Shown here piece by piece: positions 54,511 through 62,313 of a stretch of 64,000 bases of DNA. A model generated the notes under the pieces. The model had not been told where the DNA came from. It ran no database searches and saw only the letters and a list, made by a program, of their open reading frames with translations. Both the position numbers and the translations under genes were made by a program. Numbering within the stretch: position 1 is the first letter of the stretch; each line of letters opens with the position of its first letter. Source of the stretch: Glaciecola siphonariae (GTDB lineage Bacteria; Pseudomonadota; Gammaproteobacteria; Enterobacterales; Alteromonadaceae); assembly GCF_042652645.1 (NCBI RefSeq), contig NZ_JBHSGU010000002.1:1364001-1428000 (forward strand). Reading direction: 5' to 3'.

Positions 54511-55289
54511 GCTTTAGGCTCGATATCTTGAGTCATAATTTGTTCTCCAGTCAGACCAAATCGACGCTGACGCTGGGCAAAATCCTCTACCGCCTGTGCA
54601 AACATGTCTTCGTTAAAATCGGGCCAAAGTGTCTCGGTAAAATAAAATTCAGCGTAAGCACACTGCCACAATAAAAAATTGCTGACTCTATGGTCGCCAC
54701 CCGTGCGAATAAGCAAATCTAGTTCGGGTAGTCCGTATGTGCTAATTTGTTGACCAAAGCTTGTCTCATCAACATCATCTATATTGAGCTCGCCTTTGTT
54801 GGCTAAAGTCATAAGGCGTTTAGTAGCATTAATAATATCCCATCTACCGCCATAATTTGCCGCGACATTAAGCGTCAACGCACTGTTTGAGGCAGTTAGG
54901 GCTTCAGCATCAGCAATCTTTTTCTGCAGTTTGCTGTCAAATCCGCTGATGTCACCGATGATCTTTAGTCTGATATCGTTTTTATTGAGTTTTTTAACTT
55001 CGCTTTTTAAGACAAGGCTGAAAAGCTCCATCAAAACACTCACTTCTTCTGCAGGCCTCTTCCAATTTTCACTTGAAAATGCAAAGAGCGTAAGTGACTC
55101 GATACCTGTTTCACGAGCATACCTGACTGCTGAGCGAACCGCATCGACTCCGGCCTTATGTCCAAAGGTTCTGCGCTTATTGCGCTGCTGCGCCCAGCGT
55201 CCATTGCCATCCATAATGATGGCAACATGGCGAGGTATTTTTAACAAAGCAGATGGTTTGCTAGTGTCACAGGGTTTGCTGTCAAACAA
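54504..55289 (-). CDS. uppS: Undecaprenyl diphosphate synthase (cis-prenyltransferase)
   Basis: This protein of 261 residues elongates farnesyl diphosphate to undecaprenyl diphosphate, the lipid carrier for cell-wall and polysaccharide synthesis. Family motifs are HVAIIMDGNGRWAQQRNKRR, FGHKAGVDAVR, TLFAFSSENWKRPAEEV and DLLIRTGGDHRVSNFLLWQ. The start is TTG 55289, one base after the frr stop. No ATG lies before the catalytic core, so a non-ATG start is required. Confidence 0.95.
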   Translation of the reverse strand: MFDSKPCDTSKPSALLKIPRHVAIIMDGNGRWAQQRNKRRTFGHKAGVDAVRSAVRYARETGIESLTLFAFSSENWKRPAEEVSVLMELFSLVLKSEVKKLNKNDIRLKIIGDISGFDSKLQKKIADAEALTASNSALTLNVAANYGGRWDIINATKRLMTLANKGELNIDDVDETSFGQQISTYGLPELDLLIRTGGDHRVSNFLLWQCAYAEFYFTETLWPDFNEDMFAQAVEDFAQRQRRFGLTGEQIMTQDIEPKAC

Positions 55290-55290
55290 A

Positions 55291-55848
55291 TCAAACTTCC
55301 ATCAATTCTTTTTCTTTGTCTGCTAGCATACCGTCAATAATTTTTATAAATTCATTGGTGGTTGACTGAATGTTTTCTTCGCCCGCACGAGACTCATCTT
55401 CGCTGATTTCTTTCTCTTTAAGCAGTTCTTTAATATCGCTGTTGGCATCACGACGAATATTGCGTACGGCTACTCGGCCTTGCTCAGCTTCATTTCGTAC
55501 AACTTTAATTAGGTCTTTGCGTCTCTCTTCGGTCAGCGCTGGCATCGGAATGCGCATCGTAGTGCCTGCACTCATCGGATTTAACCCCAAATCCGACTGC
55601 ATGATGGCCTTCTCAACCGCCTGCATAGCGCTTTTATCAAATACCGAAACTGCAAGCGTGCGGCTATCTTCAGCAACAACGTTTGCAACTTGTTTAAGCG
55701 GTGTATCGGCGCCGTAGTAAGGCACCATAATGCTGTCGAGTAAACTAGGGTGGGCTCGGCCTGTACGAATTTTACTAAGTTGACCTTTGAGGGCAACAAT
55801 ACTTTTTTCCATACGCTCACGCGCGTCTAATTCAATTTCATCAATCAT
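55291..55848 (-). CDS. frr: Ribosome recycling factor
   Basis: This protein of 185 residues, the usual length, splits the post-termination ribosome together with EF-G. Its L-shaped two-domain family is recognised by LSKIRTGRAHPSLLDSIMVP, YYGADTPLKQVANVVAEDSR and RKDLIKVVRNEAEQGRVAVR. It lies 9 bp after pyrH and 1 bp before uppS. Confidence 0.97.
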   Translation of the reverse strand: MIDEIELDARERMEKSIVALKGQLSKIRTGRAHPSLLDSIMVPYYGADTPLKQVANVVAEDSRTLAVSVFDKSAMQAVEKAIMQSDLGLNPMSAGTTMRIPMPALTEERRKDLIKVVRNEAEQGRVAVRNIRRDANSDIKELLKEKEISEDESRAGEENIQSTTNEFIKIIDGMLADKEKELMEV

Positions 55849-55857
55849 AAAGGTCTC

Positions 55858-56601
55858 TTATTCTTCTATTTTTTCAGGATGACAGATTAACGTCCCTTCG
55901 CTGTCGCCTAACACCACTGATTTTAAACAACCGGGGGTATTCATATTAAATATACGAATAGGCATATTGTGGTCTCTAGCCAAAGTAAAGGCTGATAAAT
56001 CCATCACTTTGAGTTCTTTTTCAAGGACTTCTTGATAACTAATTTTACTTAGTAAAACGGCATCTGGGTTTTTCACTGGGTCGGCACTAAATACGCCGTC
56101 GACTTTAGTTGCTTTGAATACAGCATCGGCTTCAATTTCTATACCGCGTAAGCACGCAGCGGAATCTGTGGTAAAAAACGGGTTGCCGGTTCCCGCAGCA
56201 AAAATCACCACTTTGCCTGATTTTAGCAAGCTAATGGCGTCGGTCCAATTATAGGAATCACACACGCCATTGAGAGGAATTGCCGACATCAAGCGGGCAT
56301 TAACATAAGCGCGGTGCAGAGCATCTCGCATGGCCAGGCCGTTCATAACCGTCGCTAGCATGCCCATGTGGTCGCCTACCACTCGGTTCATGCCTGCTTT
56401 TGCAAGGCCTTCACCTCTAAATAAGTTACCACCACCAATAACCAAACCAACTTCAACACCTAGTTCCACAATCTCTTTGATTTCCTGCGCCATGCGGTCT
56501 AGCACTTTTGCATCAATACCAAAATTCTCATCGCCCATTAGGGCTTCACCAGATAATTTAAGTAAAATTCTACGATATGCAGGTTTCGGTGAAATACTCA
56601 T
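55858..56601 (-). CDS. pyrH: UMP kinase
   Basis: This hexameric UMP kinase of 247 residues is an amino-acid-kinase-fold enzyme that makes UDP. Motifs are RILLKLSGEALMGDENFG, VGLVIGGGNLFRGEGLAKAG and VIFAAGTGNPFFTTDSAACL. ATG 56601 and TTG 56610 are both possible starts, with AGAGGA suiting either. ATG is taken. It is separated from tsf by a terminator, so it may start its own transcript. Confidence 0.96.
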   Translation of the reverse strand: MSISPKPAYRRILLKLSGEALMGDENFGIDAKVLDRMAQEIKEIVELGVEVGLVIGGGNLFRGEGLAKAGMNRVVGDHMGMLATVMNGLAMRDALHRAYVNARLMSAIPLNGVCDSYNWTDAISLLKSGKVVIFAAGTGNPFFTTDSAACLRGIEIEADAVFKATKVDGVFSADPVKNPDAVLLSKISYQEVLEKELKVMDLSAFTLARDHNMPIRIFNMNTPGCLKSVVLGDSEGTLICHPEKIEE

Positions 56602-56710
56602 GCTTGGCAATATCCTCTATGCTCTATGTATCTGCGGTGTTTGTCGACGCGCTCTTTGTGTTGTTTGTAGTTACAAACTCTGAGTTTGTATTATCCTTCA
56701 AATCGCCCAT

Positions 56711-56737
56711 AAAAAAGCACCCCGTTTGAGGTGCTTT
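56711..56737 (-). terminator. Intrinsic terminator after tsf
   Basis: On the minus strand AAAGCACC pairs with GGTGCTTT around an 8-nt loop, followed by a T run (TTTTTTAT). It lies about 45 bp after the tsf stop and closes the rpsB-tsf unit ahead of pyrH. Confidence 0.9.
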
Positions 56738-56781
56738 ATAGTGTATAGGAACATCGCGATTTGCAAAAGCGACTTGCTAAA

Positions 56782-57654
56782 TTATTTCTTAGCAGCAGCC
56801 ATTTGTGCAGCAACTTCTGCTGCAAAATCTTCGCTCTTCTTCTCAATACCTTCGCCTACTTCAAAACGCACGAAGTTAACAACGTCGGCGCCCTTGCTCT
56901 TAAGCAAATCTGCAACGCTCATGCTTGGGTCTTTTACGAAAGGCTGACCGGTAAGGCTGATTTCACCGGTGAATTTTTTCATGCGGCCTACAACCATTTT
57001 CTCTGCGATTTCGGCAGGCTTACCTGACTGCATTGCAATGTCAATTTGGATTGCTTTTTCTTTCTCAACTACTTCAGCAGGAACGTCAGTAGGTTTTACG
57101 AACTGTGGGCTACATGCAGCAACGTGCATAGCAATATCTTTTGCTAGGTCTTCGTCGCCACCTTGTAAGATAGCGATAACACCGATACGACCGCCGTGAA
57201 CGTATGCACCGAGGTTATCACCTTCAACGGTAATTACGCGGCGAGGCGAAATGTTTTCACCAATTTTGGCCACAAGCGCATCACGAATAGTTTCGATAGT
57301 TGCGCCTTCAAACTCAGCTGCGTTTACCGCTTCAATGTCGTTTAAGCCATTGTTAGCCGCTACGCTCAATACTTTTTGACCGAAGGCCAAGAAACCGTCG
57401 TCACGTGCAACAAAATCTGTTTCACAGTTAAGCTCAAGCATGGTTGCTTTTTTGCCTTCTACCTGCGTTAAAATAACGCCTTCAGCGGCAATACGGCCCG
57501 CTTTTTTAGCTGCTTTCGCTTGGCCTGATTTACGCATGTTCTCAATTGCTAGTTCGATATCACCGTCAGTTTCAACAAGTGCTTTTTTACAATCTAACAT
57601 GCCGGCGCCTGTGCGCTCGCGCAATTCTTTTACCAGTGCTGCAGTCACTGCCAT
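56782..57654 (-). CDS. tsf: Elongation factor Ts
   Basis: This protein of 290 residues catalyses GDP release from EF-Tu. The N-terminal UBA-like part (VTAALVKELRERTGAGMLDC then KKALVETDGDIELAIENMRK) and core segments such as LNCETDFVARDDGFLAFGQK are diagnostic. ATG 57654 follows GAGGAAAGAACA, a good ribosome-binding site, so the longer frame opening is not used. It forms an operon with rpsB, with an attenuator-like hairpin between. Confidence 0.97.
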   Translation of the reverse strand: MAVTAALVKELRERTGAGMLDCKKALVETDGDIELAIENMRKSGQAKAAKKAGRIAAEGVILTQVEGKKATMLELNCETDFVARDDGFLAFGQKVLSVAANNGLNDIEAVNAAEFEGATIETIRDALVAKIGENISPRRVITVEGDNLGAYVHGGRIGVIAILQGGDEDLAKDIAMHVAACSPQFVKPTDVPAEVVEKEKAIQIDIAMQSGKPAEIAEKMVVGRMKKFTGEISLTGQPFVKDPSMSVADLLKSKGADVVNFVRFEVGEGIEKKSEDFAAEVAAQMAAAKK

Positions 57655-57680
57655 TGTTCTTTCCTCAAATTTCAATTCAT

Positions 57681-57704
57681 AAAAAGGAGACGATGCGTCT
57701 CCTT
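57681..57704 (-). terminator. Intercistronic hairpin between rpsB and tsf
   Basis: AAGGAGACG at 57684-57692 pairs perfectly with CGTCTCCTT at 57696-57704 around a 3-nt loop. On the minus strand five T residues follow, so it has the form of an intrinsic terminator. Lying between rpsB and tsf, it probably acts as a partial terminator that sets the S2 to EF-Ts ratio. Confidence 0.85.
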
Positions 57705-57726
57705 ATAAAGTCTTGCAGGCGTAAGC

Positions 57727-58455
57727 TTACTCGCCTTCAACCACAAATTCGTCAGACGCAGCAGCGGCTGCATCACCATCACGACCACGGATAACTGCAT
57801 TAGCAGCAGCGTCAGTGTAAAGCTGGATAGCACGAATAGCGTCGTCGTTTCCAGGGATGATGTAATCAACACCGTCTGGGTTAGAGTTGGTATCAACAAC
57901 TGAAACAACTGGAATACCAAGGTTACGCGCTTCTGTAATTGCGATGTGCTCATGATCAGCGTCGATTACGAATAAAACGTCAGGCAAGCCGCCCATGTCT
58001 TTAATTCCGCCTAAGCTGCTTTCAAGCTTAGTCATTTCGCGCTGAAGCAATAACACTTCTTTTTTAGTTAATTTGTCGAAAGTGCCGTCTGCGCTTTGTG
58101 ACTCAAGCTCTTTTAAGCGATTGATTGACTGACGAACTGTTTTCCAGTTAGTCAACATACCGCCTAACCAGCGCTTGTTCACATAGTATTGACCACACTT
58201 TTGTGCTGATTCTTTGATTGCTTCGCCTGCTGCACGCTTGGTGCCAACAAACAGTACTTTACCTTTACGGTTTGACACGCTGGTCAAAAAAGATAATGCA
58301 TCGTTGAAAAGAGGAACGGTTTTTTCTAAATTGATGATGTGGACTTTGTTACGAGCGCCAAAAATGAACTGAGCCATTTTAGGGTTCCAATAACGAGTTT
58401 GGTGTCCGAAATGCACGCCCGCTTGGAGCATGTCACGCATTGATACGTTTGCCAT
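57727..58455 (-). CDS. rpsB: Small ribosomal subunit protein S2
   Basis: This ribosomal protein of 242 residues is recognised by MRDMLQAGVHFGHQTRYWNP, FIFGARNKVHIINLEKTVPL and KRWLGGMLTNWKTVRQSINR. ATG 58455 (MANVSM) follows AGGA about 9 nt upstream, so the 21-residue frame extension is not used. It starts the rpsB-tsf operon and is preceded by a long structured leader. Confidence 0.98.
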   Translation of the reverse strand: MANVSMRDMLQAGVHFGHQTRYWNPKMAQFIFGARNKVHIINLEKTVPLFNDALSFLTSVSNRKGKVLFVGTKRAAGEAIKESAQKCGQYYVNKRWLGGMLTNWKTVRQSINRLKELESQSADGTFDKLTKKEVLLLQREMTKLESSLGGIKDMGGLPDVLFVIDADHEHIAITEARNLGIPVVSVVDTNSNPDGVDYIIPGNDDAIRAIQLYTDAAANAVIRGRDGDAAAAASDEFVVEGE

Positions 58456-58634
58456 GTTAAATAATCCTATTGTAGGGGTTAGGCCTCCACATATCCCTTC
58501 TCTCGATCCGAAAAGCAAGCATATGGCGGATACTCTATCGGCAAAGGCTAATCAAATACAAAAGGCGCTGGAGCTATCCATGCCCGGTCAACATTGGTAT
58601 CCATGCCAATGATGCTTTTATATTTGATTAGCCT
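58456..58634 (-). promoter_or_regulatory. Structured rpsB leader, candidate S2 autoregulatory site
   Basis: Within about 180 bp upstream of rpsB, AGGCTAATCAAATACAAAAG (58545-58564) pairs with its near-exact reverse complement at 58615-58634 (one change, allowing a G-U pair). A smaller stem (ATTGG...CCAAT) lies in between. The rpsB mRNA leader of gammaproteobacteria is known to fold and mediate S2 feedback. This structure sits in the right place, but equivalence of sequence was not checked. About 90 nt separate the stem base from the start codon. Confidence 0.6.
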
Positions 58635-58837
58635 CTACAGAAGCGAATCTGCCGTCACTCACCATTCGAACACCCCGAAATCAGTGTCGATATGTGTGTG
58701 TAATATGGTCATTATGACCTTCGAATTTCCCGAATTAATACCCAGCGTTTTCAATAAAATTTGACCGAAAAATACTGACTATCAAAATTCAGGCGCGCTT
58801 TATATCATTTAGGACTCAGTAAGGCAAGATAAAACCG
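58635..58837. other. Remainder of the gap between the sulfatase and rpsB
   Basis: This stretch must hold the rpsB promoter. A TTGAAA on the minus strand near 58750 is a candidate -35 element, but no well-spaced -10 could be settled. No gene is visible. Confidence 0.4.
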
Positions 58838-58873
58838 AAAAAGCCGGCTAGTTTGATTGCGCTCTGCCGGCTT
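58838..58873 (-). terminator. Intrinsic terminator after the sulfatase gene
   Basis: AAGCCGGC at 58841-58848 pairs perfectly with GCCGGCTT at 58866-58873 around a 17-nt loop. On the minus strand TTTTT follows. It lies about 90 bp beyond the sulfatase stop and shields the rpsB promoter from read-through. Confidence 0.8.
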
Positions 58874-58964
58874 ATGATCTTGCTGGGACTCTCTTGATGG
58901 AACTCGGCCTGAGGTTTAGGCCTAAGTTAGAATAAAAATAAATAAAACCAGGGAACGCCAAAAC

Positions 58965-61175
58965 TTATTGCGAAGCCGGAGGTAAATATAAGTCGACTCT
59001 ATTAGCAAACGGCTTGGGGATCTCAACAAGAGGCTCGGGGCGAGGCATCTGACCAGCCCATTGCCAATATTCTGCCCGCAACTCATTGGCTATTTCAGGA
59101 TAGCTGTTAATCAAGTTAACCGCTTCCGGGTCGGCTTGAGTCATGTCAAACAAATACTCGCGTGCAATACCCGCCTGCATGTACTTCCAGTTTCCTTTGC
59201 GCACAGCTCTTTGAAAGTAGAAGCGCCAAAACAGTGGGCGCTCTTCAAATGCGCTAGCATCGCCGTTAAACAATGGCATCAAATCTATGCCGTCTAGCTC
59301 ACTTAAATCCCCACCCACGGTTTCGTTCATGGCTGTGTAAGCCGCATCCAAGGCAGATACTGGCGTGTCAATTTCCAAGCCGCCAGCGATTCGTTTCGGC
59401 CAATGCATGATAAAAGGAACTCGCAAAGCCCCCTCAGTTAACATGCCTTTTTCGCCGGTGAACGGGTCATTTCGTGAGCCGTTCCATGCTTCTCCTCGTC
59501 GCTTAATTGGCGCGTCAGTCATGTCGTCACCTAATGGTGCTCCATTGTCACTCAAAAAGACGATAATTGTATTATCCAAGATATTATAATTATCTAATTT
59601 TTCGACTAAATTGCCCACGCCATCGTCTATCGCCGACATCATCGCCAGCGCGTAGCGTCGTCGGGTTGGCATGTCTTCTGGAAAACGGTCTAAATATTTT
59701 TGCGTCGCTTCAAGGGGAACATGAGGTGCGTAGGGTGACAAGTATAAAAAGAAGGGTTTGCGCCAGTATTTATCAACAAAAGAAAGTGACAACTCATTCA
59801 CTAAATCTACTCGAAAGGTATTGTTAACGTGAGTTTCAACTTCAACTCTTTGTGCCCTGTCGGTCATGTTGCGCAAATACACGCCAGAGTAGCCGGCAAA
59901 CATTTCATCAAAACCGCGTCTATGCGGAAAATAGTCTAAACGCTCTTCCAAGGGCACATTTTGCGCTCTAAACGGCACCATATCCGGATAATTTTCACGC
60001 CCCCACTCCTGCGATGTATTCATTATTTCAAGATGCCACTTGCCTAGCATACCTGTCGCATAATCGGCGTCTTGGAAGCGATTGGCCAAGGTGCTTACCT
60101 CAAGGCTCATCGGTATATGCTGATTTTCATCCATTTTAAAGCGCTGCTGATATATGCCCGTTAGCATAGCTGCTCGCGACGGCGAGCACTGCGGTGCGGT
60201 AATGTAACCATTGGTAAACCTAACGCCATTTGCAGCTAGAGCATCTATGTTTGGCGTATACACATCGTCTAGAGCATCTTGAACACTTAAGTCAGCGTAT
60301 CCTTGGTCATCGGTAAAGATGAACACCACATTTGGCGGTACGTCATCTGAAACCAATTTTGGCAGAGTTTTAGGTAGCGTAATTGTTTTTATTTGAAAGA
60401 GTGTTCTACGATCATCACCAAGCGCAGCTTTGGCCGCTATCTGCAAAGCTTGCCCGCCGTAAGCACTAATTAATTCTTCCGGAATTTTTGTACGAAAACG
60501 ATGCTTACCAGCGTCGCTTTTACAATTGTTGAGCACGGCGTCTTCGGCAATGACGCCAGTTTTCGCGTCATCAATCAGCACAATGCGCTCGCCGCTCTGC
60601 GAAGTGGTTGATATTTCAATAGAAATAGGAAGGTCTACACCCGTTTGGCAGGCCCAACCCATAGCAAAATAAGCGCCATTTGCTTGCTTGATGCCGTCAA
60701 AAAAACCGGTTACTTTTGTCGCAGGATGCTCTGGTAAACGCGCCTGCATTAAAGTGGCGGTTGATGAGCTTTCACTTCCCTGAGCTTCAAGGTAAAGGTT
60801 CATACCTGAATATTCAAACACCACAGACTGAGCAATGTAGAAAGCAAAGCGATGATCGCCCTGAGTCTTGCAACGTCTATCAACTGCAGCCTCTGAACCT
60901 GCGTTTGCAAGGCGACTTTCTATTAAGGACGCGCTGCTGCGTGTTGCGCCTGCATATAGGTTCACAACGATAGATTCCTCTACCCCCAACTCACATGCCC
61001 AGCCTGCGACTGATAGATTGCTAATACCGCCTTTTAAGCCTTGTGAATGACCAATCACTGGCGCAGCAAAGGCAAAGGGCGAAATAACAATTAATAAGGC
61101 GATTACACCCATTTTTTTGAATAGGCCGCTGGTAAACAAAGAGGACGCACGTAGAGTAGAGTTTAAAAAATTCAT
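58965..61175 (-). CDS. Secreted type I sulfatase with two N-terminal GWAC modules
   Basis: This protein has 736 residues from ATG 61175. The signal segment MGVIALLIVISPFAFAAPV begins at residue 22, so ATG 61112 is an alternative start. Two related modules (about 45-140 and 150-260) share a Gly-Trp-Ala-Cys core (SVAGWACELGVEESI, AMGWACQTGVDLPI) and a later Cys plus HRF. The sulfatase domain (about 285-700) starts PPNVVFIFTDDQGYADLSVQ. It has the formylglycine site CSPSR at Cys330 (PQCSPSRAAMLTG) and metal or active-site segments GMLGKWHL and IVFLSDNGAP. Cys at the site suits maturation by an FGE- or anSME-type enzyme encoded elsewhere. The likely substrate is a sulfated algal polysaccharide, inferred only. 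It lies between rpsB and map, which are usually adjacent. Confidence 0.88.
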   Translation of the reverse strand: MNFLNSTLRASSLFTSGLFKKMGVIALLIVISPFAFAAPVIGHSQGLKGGISNLSVAGWACELGVEESIVVNLYAGATRSSASLIESRLANAGSEAAVDRRCKTQGDHRFAFYIAQSVVFEYSGMNLYLEAQGSESSSTATLMQARLPEHPATKVTGFFDGIKQANGAYFAMGWACQTGVDLPISIEISTTSQSGERIVLIDDAKTGVIAEDAVLNNCKSDAGKHRFRTKIPEELISAYGGQALQIAAKAALGDDRRTLFQIKTITLPKTLPKLVSDDVPPNVVFIFTDDQGYADLSVQDALDDVYTPNIDALAANGVRFTNGYITAPQCSPSRAAMLTGIYQQRFKMDENQHIPMSLEVSTLANRFQDADYATGMLGKWHLEIMNTSQEWGRENYPDMVPFRAQNVPLEERLDYFPHRRGFDEMFAGYSGVYLRNMTDRAQRVEVETHVNNTFRVDLVNELSLSFVDKYWRKPFFLYLSPYAPHVPLEATQKYLDRFPEDMPTRRRYALAMMSAIDDGVGNLVEKLDNYNILDNTIIVFLSDNGAPLGDDMTDAPIKRRGEAWNGSRNDPFTGEKGMLTEGALRVPFIMHWPKRIAGGLEIDTPVSALDAAYTAMNETVGGDLSELDGIDLMPLFNGDASAFEERPLFWRFYFQRAVRKGNWKYMQAGIAREYLFDMTQADPEAVNLINSYPEIANELRAEYWQWAGQMPRPEPLVEIPKPFANRVDLYLPPASQ

Positions 61176-61475
61176 CAAAGCTGCTTCATTACAAATGGAA
61201 TATCACATACTGGCAAGGCAAATGAATGACTGTGCAACTGTCGCCGCATCATCGCAGCGTTTTTGCACATAAAATCGATTCAGTCGCGAATTGGCTAAAG
61301 GCATGATCTAAATTAAAAGTGTTTAAAGATTACACTGTCGCTCAAGCCGAGTAAAGAGTACGAAAAAACGCCTAATATTCACTGGTTATATACCTAGTGA
61401 ATCAGTAATATTGAAATTCAGTTGTTATGATATACTTGCACAACAAAAAAATAGCACGCCAAATGGGGAACAGCG
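61176..61475. promoter_or_regulatory. Divergent promoter region of the sulfatase and map genes
   Basis: This 300-bp gap lies between divergent genes. Near map, TTGAAA followed by TATGATATACT at roughly 61410-61437 has promoter-like elements, though spacing is not ideal. No further feature is visible. Confidence 0.4.
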
Positions 61476-62270
61476 TTGAGTATTACCATTAAAACCGCAG
61501 ACGAAATTGAAAAAATGCGCGTCGCTGGCAAGCTTGCCTCAGACGTGCTAGTCATGATTGGTGAGCATGTAAAAAAGGGTGTCACCACAGAAGAGCTCAA
61601 TCAGCTTTGTCACAACTACATTGTTGATGTACAAGATGCCATTCCTGCTCCCTTAAATTATGGTCATCCACCTTTCCCAAAATCAATCTGCACCTCAGTC
61701 AATCACGTTATTTGTCACGGCATTCCTGCCGACAAGAAGTTAAAAGACGGTGATATTGTCAATATCGATGTAACCGTAATAAAAGATGGCTATCACGGCG
61801 ATACGTCAAAGATGTTCGTGGTGGGTAAACCTAGCATTCTCGCTGAACGCCTCATACGCGTTACCCAAGAATGTTTATATAAAGGTATAGAAATGGTTAG
61901 ACCCGGTATGCGCTTAGGTGACATAGGGCATGCCATACAAACACACGCTGAAAATCATCATTATTCGATTGTTCGAGAATATTGCGGTCACGGCATTGGC
62001 GCGGTGTTTCATGAAGACCCACAAGTGGTTCATTATGGACGCCCCAACACGGGCGAAGAACTTAAAGCAGGCATGTGTTTTACCATTGAGCCGATGGTCA
62101 ATGCCGGCAAGCGGTATTCAAAAATACTGCCGGATAACTGGACGGTCGTTACTAAAGATAGAAGTCTTAGCGCCCAGTGGGAACATACCTTATTGGTGAC
62201 TGAAACTGGCGTAGAGGTTCTTACGCTTCGAGACGAAGAAAGCCTTCCTCGGATTATCAACCATAGCTAA
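61476..62270 (+). CDS. map: Methionine aminopeptidase, type I
   Basis: This cytoplasmic enzyme of 264 residues removes the initiator methionine from nascent proteins. The two-metal site is visible: Asp in VNIDVTVIKDGYHGDTSKMF (two), His in EYCGHGIGAVFHEDP, Glu in CFTIEPMVNAG and Glu in SAQWEHTLLV. The substrate-side LNYGHPPFPKSICTSVNHVI is also typical. The start is TTG 61476 after GGGGA, since no ATG precedes the core. glnD follows on the same strand after 43 bp. Confidence 0.96.
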   Translation: MSITIKTADEIEKMRVAGKLASDVLVMIGEHVKKGVTTEELNQLCHNYIVDVQDAIPAPLNYGHPPFPKSICTSVNHVICHGIPADKKLKDGDIVNIDVTVIKDGYHGDTSKMFVVGKPSILAERLIRVTQECLYKGIEMVRPGMRLGDIGHAIQTHAENHHYSIVREYCGHGIGAVFHEDPQVVHYGRPNTGEELKAGMCFTIEPMVNAGKRYSKILPDNWTVVTKDRSLSAQWEHTLLVTETGVEVLTLRDEESLPRIINHS

Positions 62271-62313
62271 ATTAGGCCTCCTTCCCAACGCGTTAAAGGA
62301 TTAGATAACGTCA

